A stretch of DNA of 64,000 nt from Nevskia sp964451925 (GTDB lineage Bacteria; Pseudomonadota; Gammaproteobacteria; Nevskiales; Nevskiaceae): positions 29,493 to 93,492 of the forward strand of contig CAYVKA010000012.1 in the NCBI GenBank assembly GCA_964451925.1. The letters run 5' to 3'. Below are positions 16,559 to 24,565 of this stretch, one piece after another. A program made the position numbers and the translations under genes. Position 1 is the stretch's first letter. Each line of letters starts with the position of its first letter. The notes beneath the pieces are model-generated. The model was not told where the DNA came from and did not search any database. It was given only the letters and a program-made list of their open reading frames with translations.

Positions 16559-17089
16559 ATGGACGGGCTCTCCTTCGCCGTCGAGATCGTAAAGGCCGTG
16601 GCCTGGCCGGCACTCGGAGTGGCTGGCGTGCTGCTATTCCGCCCCGAACTAAGGTCGCTTCTGGCCCATCTCAAAAAGGGCAAGGTCGCAGGCGCGGAGT
16701 TTGAATTTGAACAGGCGCTGTTGGAGCTCCCTGGTTCCGCCCAACCAGTTGCGCAATCGCTCTCGTACACGATTCGCCTGCACAGCCCCGTTCGCGATGC
16801 CATCACCGAAAGCTGGCACGAGCTGGAGGATGCGGCCCGAGACCTTCTGCTAATCCGCGGCGTCCCGCAAACGGTGCTTCCGCTTCGCGCCGGCGGCCTG
16901 GCGAAGGTTCTGGCCGAGCTGGATGTCTTCACTCAGGACCAGGTTGGGCTGTTCCTGCATCTGCGCCAGCTCAGTATCCAGGCCTCGGTCGATCCCGAGG
17001 CTGAGCCTTCTGCGGAGGCCGCCACGCGATTTGTGCAGACGGCTGACCGGTTGAAAGCCGCGCTGGATTTGCCCACGGTGCAGGCCTAA
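16559..17089 (+). CDS. membrane-anchored protein behind an SOS box
   Basis: This 176-residue protein starts MDGLSFAVEIVKAVAWPALGVAGVLLF, a single N-terminal membrane segment. A basic stretch (LLAHLKKGKVAGAEFEFEQ) and a cytoplasmic helical domain (VRDAITESWHELEDAARDLLLIRG, LDVFTQDQVGLFLHLRQL) follow. Upstream in-frame starts (TTG 16502, ATG 16514) lie inside the LexA palindrome, so I prefer 16559. Family unknown. If LexA-controlled, it may be a damage-response or abortive-type effector of the element; that is inference. Confidence 0.65.
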   Translation: MDGLSFAVEIVKAVAWPALGVAGVLLFRPELRSLLAHLKKGKVAGAEFEFEQALLELPGSAQPVAQSLSYTIRLHSPVRDAITESWHELEDAARDLLLIRGVPQTVLPLRAGGLAKVLAELDVFTQDQVGLFLHLRQLSIQASVDPEAEPSAEAATRFVQTADRLKAALDLPTVQA

Positions 17090-17119
17090 GGGGTTCGCCA
17101 CATTCGAAGCACGCCGCCG

Positions 17120-17437
17120 CTAGAGCCAGCTCAGCACGCCTCCATGGTGCGAACACGTTCCCTGATGATGTCTGCTGAAACTGTAGCTGCCATCGCGACA
17201 GCGCGCAGAGGCCCCGGGCGGCGGTTCATCGTTGGGGGTGTGCACCGGGGAATGGACCCAGTTGCCATCCGAATTGATGTATCCATGCCCGTCAACTGGC
17301 GGCGCCGCGCCCTGACGAGACTGAGGCGGCGGCAGCTGTTGTGAGGCGTCAGCGAATGCCAGCGACGGATTGAAAAGCAGCGCAAGGAGCATCAGCCCCG
17401 AAGCGAGCTTCGCGCCAGTGTGCGTTAGGCCTCCCAT
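17120..17437 (-). CDS. secreted DUF3761-type protein
   Basis: This 105-residue protein has a signal peptide (MGGLTHTGAKLASGLMLLALLFNPSLAFA) and one DUF3761 motif: GYINSDGNWVHSPVHT followed by CRDGSYSFSRHHQGTCSHHGGV near the C-terminus, with two cysteines and a His-His pair. The role of DUF3761 is not known; the Cys/His pattern suggests metal binding or a disulfide. GGAGG lies upstream of the ATG. It is one of three neighbouring minus-strand genes for small His-rich secreted proteins. Confidence 0.85.
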   Translation of the reverse strand: MGGLTHTGAKLASGLMLLALLFNPSLAFADASQQLPPPQSRQGAAPPVDGHGYINSDGNWVHSPVHTPNDEPPPGASARCRDGSYSFSRHHQGTCSHHGGVLSWL

Positions 17438-17461
17438 CGCGCACCGCCTCCCGACAAACCG

Positions 17462-17656
17462 CTACTTGTGATGCGTGTAGTGGTCGTGAGTTCGCGGGTT
17501 TTTGTAATGCCCGCCCTTGTGCGAACTGCCGTGGCCACCCTGATAATGGCCGCCCTGGTTAGGGTAGTGGTGGCTTGAGTGGCCGGACCTGGCGTCAGCC
17601 GTGAAGGAAGCAGCGAACAGCGCCAAAGCTGCCCCCAGCAACAGAGATGTTTTCAC
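17462..17656 (-). CDS. small His/Gly-rich secreted protein
   Basis: The 64-residue product starts with a signal peptide (GTG start; MKTSLLLGAALALFAASFTADA) and has a mature part of about 40 residues very rich in His, Gly and Ser (SHHYPNQGGHYQGGHGSSHKGGHY). Ten or so histidines suggest binding of Zn, Cu or Ni in the periplasm. I chose GTG 17656 because the signal peptide begins there; upstream in-frame TTG codons exist. GGGG lies upstream. Not assigned to a family. Confidence 0.6.
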   Translation of the reverse strand: MKTSLLLGAALALFAASFTADARSGHSSHHYPNQGGHYQGGHGSSHKGGHYKNPRTHDHYTHHK

Positions 17657-17768
17657 GTAATTCCCCAAGTTGAGTCCCCGCAACAATAGTGCGCGCGGGC
17701 ATTATCGAATGGCAAGCGCATCCTGTGACCTGCCGCGCAGCAGCGTTCAGTCGCGGGTGTCCTCCCAT

Positions 17769-17793
17769 AAAAAAAGGCCCGCCGAAGCGGGCC
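17769..17793 (-). terminator. intrinsic terminator
   Basis: GGCCCGC (17776-17782) pairs with GCGGGCC (17787-17793) around CGAA. On the minus strand it is followed by seven T residues. It ends transcription of the triple-DUF3761 gene at 17850. Confidence 0.85.
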
Positions 17794-17849
17794 CCAGTTC
17801 ACCTAGGATGCGATCGAACTGCTGACGGTGCTAGTGCACCCAGCGAACA

Positions 17850-18485
17850 CTAATTCAGGAACTGCGCGACTCCGCCGTGGTGCGAGCAGCTTCCGGAATG
17901 GTGCTTCGAATGAGAGTAGGTGCCGTCCTTGCACTTGGCAGTGGCGCCTGTCGCATCGGTATTCGATGCAGCAGGCGTGGTTCCGGCCGCAGCAGGAGCA
18001 GGAGTCGACGCGGGCGCAGGGGCCGGGGCGGCTGCCGCGGCCGGCGGCGCAGCAGGGGCGGGTGCGGCGGCGGGGGCCGCGGCGGCGGGTGCGGGAGTTG
18101 CCGCAGCCGGCGCAGACGATGCGCTCCCTGACTTGTTCACGCCGCCATGATGGCTACAAGCGCCCTTGCCAGCCTTTCCGGTAGTGCCGTCCTTGCAGAG
18201 GACAGCGGCCGGGGTGTCGCCGGCTGCGGCTGCCGGAGCAGCAGGAGCGGGCGGAGCAGCGGCAGGAGCGGACGGAGCGGCAGCGGGCGCACCCCCTGCA
18301 TTCGCGGCCGCCTTCGTCGCCTTCTTGTCCACACCACCGTGGTGGCTGCAAGCACCCTTGCCAGCGGTGCCTGCCGTGCCGTCCTTGCACACGACGTTCG
18401 CGGCCGTGTCGGCCGAGGCCGGCAGGACACAAAGTGCAGCGAAGGCCAGCGCAATGCTTCCAAGCAACCCAATAGGCTTCTTCAT
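17850..18485 (-). CDS. secreted protein with three DUF3761-like repeats
   Basis: This 211-residue exported protein has a signal peptide MKKPIGLLGSIALAFAALCVLPASA and then three copies of the module CKDGT(x)nCSHHGGV, at about residues 33-53, 95-115 and 190-210. They are separated by long Ala/Pro-rich linkers (APAAAPSAPAAAPPAPA). The first two modules share TAGKGACSHHGGV-like text and the last is CKDGTYSHSKHHSGSCSHHGGV. Each module offers two cysteines and a His-His pair. A three-module version on flexible linkers suggests a multivalent binding or cell-wall-spanning protein. Function unknown. Confidence 0.8.
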   Translation of the reverse strand: MKKPIGLLGSIALAFAALCVLPASADTAANVVCKDGTAGTAGKGACSHHGGVDKKATKAAANAGGAPAAAPSAPAAAPPAPAAPAAAAGDTPAAVLCKDGTTGKAGKGACSHHGGVNKSGSASSAPAAATPAPAAAAPAAAPAPAAPPAAAAAPAPAPASTPAPAAAGTTPAASNTDATGATAKCKDGTYSHSKHHSGSCSHHGGVAQFLN

Positions 18486-18599
18486 TGGAGAATGATCCTT
18501 GTCTTGTCCGGTTCCCATTTTCATTTTGCGCAGAGCCGCACGCGCGATTGAATCATGCGCCACGGAGTGTCCGGCTTCAATACTCGCAAGCTGCGCCAG

Positions 18600-19064
18600 C
18601 TAGCTCTGCTGCTTCGCAACTTCGGAAGGGAAATACCTCCCCGGCACCTCCAGCGAGGTGATTTCTCCGAAGACGAGAGCTGTGCCGTCCTGACGGGAAG
18701 AGGTGTCTTCAGCGGCGTACGGGAGATAGAACTGGCGTGCATACCCAGCAGCTTCAATTAGCACGCGAATCGCATCCGGATAATGACAGCGGCAATGTTC
18801 CGGCGTAACGATGTCCGCGACCAAGGCAATTGCAACCGCATCGCCCGCAGCGATTTGCGCCGCAAAGCTCTCCTCGATGGCGATAAGGCGCTCCCGGACC
18901 TCCGGTTGTGCTGCTCCGTTCCATCCCCCTGCCAGCCGAACGTCACCTGAGCGGGTTGTATAAAAGCCGGTCGGGTACAGCACCCTTCGCCCGGAAAGCT
19001 GGTGCTTGCCGAAACGCAGCGCCTCCGACAGGAGCGGAAGCACGTATTTTGCCCGGGCAAGCAT
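18600..19064 (-). CDS. hypothetical protein, 154 residues
   Basis: A soluble protein starting MLARAKYVLPLLSEALRFGKHQLSGRRVLYPTGFYTTRSGDVRLAGGWNG. The central part has a helix (REROLI-type, then ESFAAQIAAGDAVAIALVADIV) and HCRCHYPDAIRVLIEAAGYARQFYLPY. Residues C and H in HCRCHYP could bind metal. No signal peptide or membrane segment. I do not recognise it, but residue composition and the long open frame support a gene. Confidence 0.6.
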   Translation of the reverse strand: MLARAKYVLPLLSEALRFGKHQLSGRRVLYPTGFYTTRSGDVRLAGGWNGAAQPEVRERLIAIEESFAAQIAAGDAVAIALVADIVTPEHCRCHYPDAIRVLIEAAGYARQFYLPYAAEDTSSRQDGTALVFGEITSLEVPGRYFPSEVAKQQS

Positions 19065-19254
19065 AGCTTGCTTTGTAAGTCCCTGAAATTAGCCTGATGC
19101 CTTGATCCTAAGGCTGATCAGCCTCTGATGCCAGGAAGCAGCTGCTTCTGGCCGAGGGCTGACTGCAGCAACTGATTGTACGGGTGCAAATCTGCAGACA
19201 CCGCACGATGCGCACTGAAGGTCACATGGCGCACGCCCGCAATTGCCAGTAGTC

Positions 19255-19564
19255 CGGTGCGGGCTGCTATCGGAATCGCAGACCAAGCCTGGGCTGGTGC
19301 TGCATGAAATCCGCGTGCTGAACTTGCGTAAGGAATTGCTGCTGGTCGAAGCACACCCCTGATCAAGGCGGGCAAGATTTGCTACTACCGTGAGCGGCCT
19401 TTTATCCGACTGCTGCACACGCGGAGATCGAAAGGCCGCGCCTCTGCAGCATGGTGGTCGATCCACCCCGCATGCCTGTGGCAGGGGCGGCCCTGAGCGA
19501 CGGAGAGGTGGGGGCCGTCGTGTTGAAGGCCGTTTCCAACTGGAATCGGCACGGTGAGCCGTGA
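19255..19564 (+). pseudogene. remnant of the 3' end of a second virD4-like gene
   Basis: Conceptual translation gives SESQTKPGLVLHEIRVLNLR, then KELLLVEAHP. After a frame change it reads LIKAGKICYYRERPFIRLLH, and after a second change EIERPRLCSMVVDPPRMP and ALSDGEVGAVVLKAV before a TGA. This follows the C-terminus of the intact VirD4 at 14739 step by step (SESQARRELMLPHEIREL, KLLLLVEAAPPVKGEKIRYYRDWRFTRLL, EPPRM, ALTDQEIDEVLTAL). Two frameshifts and a missing 5' part make it non-functional. The rest of the 625-bp gap 19065-19689 shows no gene. Confidence 0.8.
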
Positions 19565-19689
19565 ATTTGCCTTGCCTGGACCCACCTCCACCGGCCGGCA
19601 AAAATTTCGCCTACGGGGATTGCCTAAATAGGCCTTTCAGTCGTCTTATGGCATCGAGGGGTAGCTTAGCCACAGCCATCTGAAGCCGA

Positions 19690-20289
19690 ATGCCGCACGA
19701 AGTGCCAGAGGACGGACCGCCGGAAACGCCTGAAATCGGCGCTGAGGGCGGTCGCGCCGCGACACATGAACAGACCGTCACCGAGTTGGTCAAGGAGCAT
19801 AACCGCGCCCTCCATGCCTTCCTCATGACCCGGGTGCGGGACGAACACGAGGCACGCGAGGTCGCCCAGGAAGCCTATGTCCGGCTCCTGCAGCTGGATC
19901 AACCCGGCGCAGTGAGCTTCCTGCGAGCGTACCTATTCAAGACCGCAGCCAACATTGCCATCGATCGTGCCCGGCAGCGGAGCCAGCGGCTGCGCGCCCA
20001 ACAGATGGAATTTGTCGAGGAACCGATCGACCGGTTATCACCGGATCGCCTGGCCCTGAGTGAAGAGGATCTAGAAGTCTTGAAACGTGCGCTGCTTGAA
20101 CTGACGCCGAAATGCCGCAGGGCGTTCCTGCTGTATCGCCTGGAAGGTTGGACCGACGTTCAAATTGGAGATCACCTAGGCATCAAGCCGCGCATGGTGC
20201 GGCACTACATCACCCAGGCCGGCTTGTACTGCCGGCTGCGGGTTCATGGATTGACCCCAGCCGAAGCCAAGGAAAAGGCCGCACGATGA
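19690..20289 (+). CDS. FecI-like ECF RNA polymerase sigma factor
   Basis: This 199-residue protein has a region 2 with EHNRALHAFLMTRVRDEHEAREVAQEAYVRLL (about residues 35-68) and FLRAYLFKTAANIAIDRAR, then a region 4 HTH at about 140-185 (LTPKCRRAFLLYRLEGWTDVQIGDHLGI). It recruits RNA polymerase to genes for surface receptors when signalled by its FecR partner. The stop overlaps the fecR start (ATGA). A similar sigma/FecR pair occurs at 55031, so the host uses this mode repeatedly. Confidence 0.93.
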   Translation: MPHEVPEDGPPETPEIGAEGGRAATHEQTVTELVKEHNRALHAFLMTRVRDEHEAREVAQEAYVRLLQLDQPGAVSFLRAYLFKTAANIAIDRARQRSQRLRAQQMEFVEEPIDRLSPDRLALSEEDLEVLKRALLELTPKCRRAFLLYRLEGWTDVQIGDHLGIKPRMVRHYITQAGLYCRLRVHGLTPAEAKEKAAR

Positions 20290-21404
20290 ACGCAAGCAAG
20301 CCGCAGCGCTTCGATACCGTGCACATGGCCGCCGCCTGGGAATGGGTGCTTCGTCTGCAGGATGAAGCCGTCAGCCAGGACGACTTGGCGGAGTGGTTGC
20401 GCTGGTATGAGGCCGATGAGCAGCACAAGGAAGCTTTCGATGACATGCAGTCGTTCTGGCAGCAGATCGACCGCGTGACCGAGGAACCGAATCCGCTTTC
20501 GGCGGACTTGTGGCTCGGTCCCCTGGCGATGTCCAAGGCTACGGCCGCTCAGCTCTTGGCGCCTGAAGTCGAGCCTGGACTGGGGTCTCGCGTGAAACGA
20601 TTCTTTTCGCGCTTGTTTCCCTCTCCGCGGGTGCTGAGCTGGGCAGGCCCCGGATTGGCTTTTGCCTTATGCGTGGCGGTGGCCCTGCGTCTGCTTCAGC
20701 CGACGACACACCCCGTTGAGGTGCCAGCGACGGTACCCGCGCCGCCGATTGCTCAGGAGACCACGTTGCCAGACGGCTCGCATGTGGAACTGGCGCCGAA
20801 GACCTCCGTGGCGGTGCAATACACGGATCAACAGCGGCTGCTCGACCTCCAGGGAGGTGAAGCCTACTTCACGGTTGCTCATAACCGTGAACGCCCCTTT
20901 ATTGTCCAGGTGGGAAAGTTGCGAGTGCGCGCGGTCGGTACGGCATTCAACGTGCGCAGTGCCGGCGAGCGTGTTGTGGTGACCGTTGCCGAGGGTACGG
21001 TGGATGTTTATCCAGCGGTCCAATCCTTGAAGGGACAATCTCCGAGAAGCGTAATCGGCCCAATGGTCGGTGCCGTGCGCGTCACGGCTGGCAGCGAGGT
21101 TGCCTGGACTGCCAGCGGGCCGGTGGTAGCGTTGGTCAATCCGGCAAATGCACTGGGCTGGCGCGAGGGGCAGTTGGAATATCTCAACGAACCCCTGGCC
21201 TCGGCCATTGCCGATATAAACCGCTATTCTTCACGGCCGATCATCATCCGGGACCAGGCGGTCGGCAAGATCGTGTTCTCGGGCACGGTGATGACGGCGG
21301 CGACCGATAACTGGATACAGTCTCTGCCGAGTCTGTTCCCGATCGAGTTGCTGCATGACGAAAGCGGCGACATCGTTCTCGTCAGCCGGACTTCGGCGGA
21401 TTAG
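20286..21404 (+). CDS. FecR-family anti-sigma/sensor protein
   Basis: This 372-residue bitopic protein has an N-terminal cytoplasmic DUF4880-type part (AAAWEWVLRLQDEAVSQDDLAEWLRWYEADEQHKEAFDDM), a membrane segment at about residues 118-138 and a periplasmic FecR domain (TLPDGSHVELAPKTSVAVQY, GEAYFTVAHNRERPFIVQVG, VRAVGTAFNVR). A STN-like/DUF4974 C-terminus follows (EYLNEPLASAIADINRY). It holds the sigma factor in check until the receptor reports ligand. Coupled to the sigma gene by a 4-base overlap. A hairpin follows the stop. Confidence 0.92.
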   Translation: MNASKPQRFDTVHMAAAWEWVLRLQDEAVSQDDLAEWLRWYEADEQHKEAFDDMQSFWQQIDRVTEEPNPLSADLWLGPLAMSKATAAQLLAPEVEPGLGSRVKRFFSRLFPSPRVLSWAGPGLAFALCVAVALRLLQPTTHPVEVPATVPAPPIAQETTLPDGSHVELAPKTSVAVQYTDQQRLLDLQGGEAYFTVAHNRERPFIVQVGKLRVRAVGTAFNVRSAGERVVVTVAEGTVDVYPAVQSLKGQSPRSVIGPMVGAVRVTAGSEVAWTASGPVVALVNPANALGWREGQLEYLNEPLASAIADINRYSSRPIIIRDQAVGKIVFSGTVMTAATDNWIQSLPSLFPIELLHDESGDIVLVSRTSAD

Positions 21405-21431
21405 CCTCCCGGTCGCTCGGCGCGGGAGGCT
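21403..21431 (+). terminator. hairpin between fecR and the receptor gene
   Basis: AGCCTCCCG (21403-21411) pairs exactly with CGGGAGGCT (21423-21431), loop of eleven bases. It overlaps the fecR stop. No T-run follows, so it may attenuate rather than end transcription, lowering receptor expression relative to sigma/FecR or separating a receptor-specific promoter. Confidence 0.5.
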
Positions 21432-21559
21432 CCGTGCTTATGCCAGCCTGTCTTGAAAAATTCATTCAACTGGGAATTGCCTTATTCCGCAACTGGATCG
21501 TCTTACCCCCGCTTGACTTGCCAACTCATTGTCGGTCTATCAATAAAGGGGAGTGGTCC

Positions 21560-24553
21560 ATGTCGTACTCGGAAAAGTTACAGCGGGGTCTGCGCCTGGT
21601 CTTGTGCTATGTATGGGCGATGATGGCTGTAGCATTTAGCGGCTACGTTCATGCCCAAGACCTCGGGAAGATGGTCACGGTCGATGTGCCACCGCAGAAG
21701 GTGTCGACCGCGTTGATTGAACTGTCGAAGCAGGCTGGCGTGCAGGTCATCATGCCGGGGACGGAGTTGGACAAGCTGGAGACGCAGGGCGTCCACGGAC
21801 AGATGACTTTGGGGGAGGCGCTGTCCAAGCTGCTGCAGGGCACGCCGTTGAGATTCCATGAGACGGCGCCCAACACGATCACAGTGAGCAGCGCGGGTTC
21901 ATCAGCCTCTCCGTCAGATTCGACCGCGGTAGCTCAGTCCGGCGCTGATTCAGATATACAGGCTGGCGTTGCTCCATATGCAGCTCAGCGTAGCGAGGCT
22001 GCTTCGCAAAGCGCCGCCGGGCAAACGCAGGAGTTGGACAAGGTCGTAGTCACCGGTTCTCGCCTGCCTCGCACGGCCAAAGAAGGAGCTCAGGAAGTCA
22101 AGGTTTATACAAAACAACAGATCGAGCAGAGCGGCCAAACGACCGTTGCAGACTTTCTAAACACATTGCCTGATGTTTCTTTGAATACCAATGAGGCATT
22201 TCAAACCCAGTCTGGGGGAACAACTGTTCAGCTGCACGGTTTGCCCATAGGCACAACGCTAGTTTTATTGAACGGACAGCGGGTGGAAGCTTCAGCCGTC
22301 CAGGTCAATTCCGGCTTCAATATCTTCGATCTAAACAACGTTCCTACGTCGGCGGTCGAGAGAATTGAGGTTGTATCGGAAGGCTCATCGGCAATCTACG
22401 GATCGGATGCTATAGCTGGCGTTGTCAATATCGTATTGCGCAATAACGTCAACGGCGGGGAGATCGCGGCAAAATATGGGTGGGCTTCGGGTACGCAGGA
22501 AACAAATGCCTCGGCGGTTTGGGGCAAGCGTTGGGACCACGCAGCTCTGTCGGTGATTGCAAGCTACCAGAAGCGGAGCCCACTATATGGGCTTGATCGC
22601 GCAGTGACCGCCAACAACGACTACACACAATATGGCGGTGGCGATGCACGCCTCGATGCGTGCTCTCTGGCCGATATCTATTCGACCAACGGCGGTAACT
22701 TGCCTGGGACGAACTCACCTTATGCGGCAGTAAGTCAAAGCTCGACCGTCCACAACTACGTTGCGGTACCTGGACAGTTAAATAAGTGCAGCTTCTATGG
22801 CTATCAGCAGCTTCTGCCAGAGACGCACCGCGACAGCATACTAGTGCAAGGGCACTACGGATTGACGTCTTCGGTCGATGTGTTCGGTGGGCTGCTGTAT
22901 TCACATGTAATTGAAGATGACTTTGTCGGCCCCCCATTTCTCTATGGAGCGCCCGGCTATCAGCAGTTCACGGTATCGGCGAATAACCCTTATAACCCCT
23001 ACGGACAGACGGTGGGTGTTAGCCAGCTATTGTCAAGCCTGGGCAACAGTGTCTTAGGCGTGCCAACTGCCACCGTATTCTTCCGGCCATCTCTCGGCTT
23101 AAAAGGCACATTGTTCAGCGACTGGTACTGGGAAACATCCGGATGGATTTCGGCCGATCGGACTCAATATGCACAGACAGGAAACCTGGACGCCACGGCT
23201 ACACAAGCTGCGTTGAATTCATCCGATCCAGCGACGGCGCTCAACCCATTTATTGCAGGACCGCCAGGAACGTCCCAGGAACTGCGATCGTTGCTCGTAA
23301 ATTACTACGCCAGGTATCGCGGGCAGGAAACGGGAGTTAATGGCTTTGTTCGAGGGCCATTGCTGAAACTGCCCTCAGGTGCCGTGGATATAGTGCTTGG
23401 GAGCGAGTATGACCACGATACATTCTCCGCCGAGAACATCAACAATCCGTTTGCAACGTCCGGGACGTATCACCGAGACGCATTTTCGGTATTCGGAGAA
23501 GCACATATACCGATCGTCGCCAACCACGACAATCCCTCAGTGGGAGATCGCTTGGCGCTGACCGTCGCCGGCCGCTACAACCACTTCGACGATTTTGGTA
23601 GCAACACTACGCCGCAATACGGGGTCGAGTTTCGTCCCGCTAACACCCTGCTGCTTCGGGGAACGTACAGCCGTTCTTTCAAGGCGCCAACGCTACCTGA
23701 CCTGGACGGTCCACAAACCGTGATAGCGTCAACTGTTAATGATCCTTTGTTGAACAATCAGATTGAGGCTATCTCACTTGTTAGCGGGTCGAACCCAAAA
23801 CTCCATCCTGAAACAGGATTTTCCAGCACGTACGGATTTGTCTACTCCAGCGAAGCCATTCCAGACCTGCAGTTATCAGTCACTCATTGGCAAATAAATG
23901 AATTCAACAATATGCAAAGATTCTCTGAAAACGATTTGGTGCAGAACGAGAACTTGTTTCCTAACAACGTGATTCGCGCGGCATCGTGTCCTTCCGGTCC
24001 TCCATGCCCCATCGTCGAAATCATAGATAATCCTGTTAACTTTGGCGAGATCAACGTCGCCGGACTGGATTACCAGGTCACCTATAAGGCGCGATCAGAG
24101 GTCGGCATCTGGACGCCATCGTTAAACGCCACTCAGACGTATCGTTACAACGAGGCGTTGCTCCCCAATTCCCCCCCGACCGATGCGGCGAGCAAGGCGC
24201 AAGACAGCGGGAACTGGGCTCCTCACTGGAAAGCTACCGCAGCTCTCGGATGGACGCTTGGACCATACTCTGCACATGTAGACGCGCGCTATGTCGGTCG
24301 TTACCAAGACTACGACACAACCTCTCATGAACTCGGTAATTTCTGGTTGTACGACGTCAATGCGCGATATCTGATTGGCCAGGCCTTGGCGCACGATGAT
24401 CCATGGCTGCGCGGCGCCTATATCGAAGTGGGCGGCGTGAATATCTCCAACTCCCTACCAGTGTATTCAGACCGTAACGGCGGCGGGTATGACCCTACCC
24501 AGTACGACATTCGCGGACGATTCCTTTATGCGCTTGCGGGCATCAAGTGGTGA
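21560..24553 (+). CDS. TonB-dependent receptor with STN signalling domain
   Basis: This 997-residue outer-membrane receptor has a signal peptide ending YVHA, a secretin/TonB N-terminal domain at about residues 35-90 (VDVPPQKVSTALIELSKQAGVQV, LGEALSKLLQGTPLRF), a Gln/Ser-rich linker, and a plug domain (KVVVTGSRLPR, TVADFLNTLPDVSLN, IEVVSEGSSAIYGSDAIAGVVNIVL). A 22-strand barrel follows, ending AGIKW. The STN domain signals to FecR. Plug sequence is of the oligopeptide/sugar-type (CirA/OMP family), not a siderophore-specific one. AAAGGGGAG sits at the right distance from ATG 21560. Base composition falls clearly after 22000, unlike its neighbours, suggesting separate acquisition. Confidence 0.93.
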   Translation: MSYSEKLQRGLRLVLCYVWAMMAVAFSGYVHAQDLGKMVTVDVPPQKVSTALIELSKQAGVQVIMPGTELDKLETQGVHGQMTLGEALSKLLQGTPLRFHETAPNTITVSSAGSSASPSDSTAVAQSGADSDIQAGVAPYAAQRSEAASQSAAGQTQELDKVVVTGSRLPRTAKEGAQEVKVYTKQQIEQSGQTTVADFLNTLPDVSLNTNEAFQTQSGGTTVQLHGLPIGTTLVLLNGQRVEASAVQVNSGFNIFDLNNVPTSAVERIEVVSEGSSAIYGSDAIAGVVNIVLRNNVNGGEIAAKYGWASGTQETNASAVWGKRWDHAALSVIASYQKRSPLYGLDRAVTANNDYTQYGGGDARLDACSLADIYSTNGGNLPGTNSPYAAVSQSSTVHNYVAVPGQLNKCSFYGYQQLLPETHRDSILVQGHYGLTSSVDVFGGLLYSHVIEDDFVGPPFLYGAPGYQQFTVSANNPYNPYGQTVGVSQLLSSLGNSVLGVPTATVFFRPSLGLKGTLFSDWYWETSGWISADRTQYAQTGNLDATATQAALNSSDPATALNPFIAGPPGTSQELRSLLVNYYARYRGQETGVNGFVRGPLLKLPSGAVDIVLGSEYDHDTFSAENINNPFATSGTYHRDAFSVFGEAHIPIVANHDNPSVGDRLALTVAGRYNHFDDFGSNTTPQYGVEFRPANTLLLRGTYSRSFKAPTLPDLDGPQTVIASTVNDPLLNNQIEAISLVSGSNPKLHPETGFSSTYGFVYSSEAIPDLQLSVTHWQINEFNNMQRFSENDLVQNENLFPNNVIRAASCPSGPPCPIVEIIDNPVNFGEINVAGLDYQVTYKARSEVGIWTPSLNATQTYRYNEALLPNSPPTDAASKAQDSGNWAPHWKATAALGWTLGPYSAHVDARYVGRYQDYDTTSHELGNFWLYDVNARYLIGQALAHDDPWLRGAYIEVGGVNISNSLPVYSDRNGGGYDPTQYDIRGRFLYALAGIKW

Positions 24554-24565
24554 GGTAGAACTTAA

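Noticed and set aside
21470..21510. FecI-type promoter (GGGAAT with GTCTT) before the receptor gene
   Set aside because: The spacing of about 21 bases is too long for known FecI-type promoters, so I do not call it.
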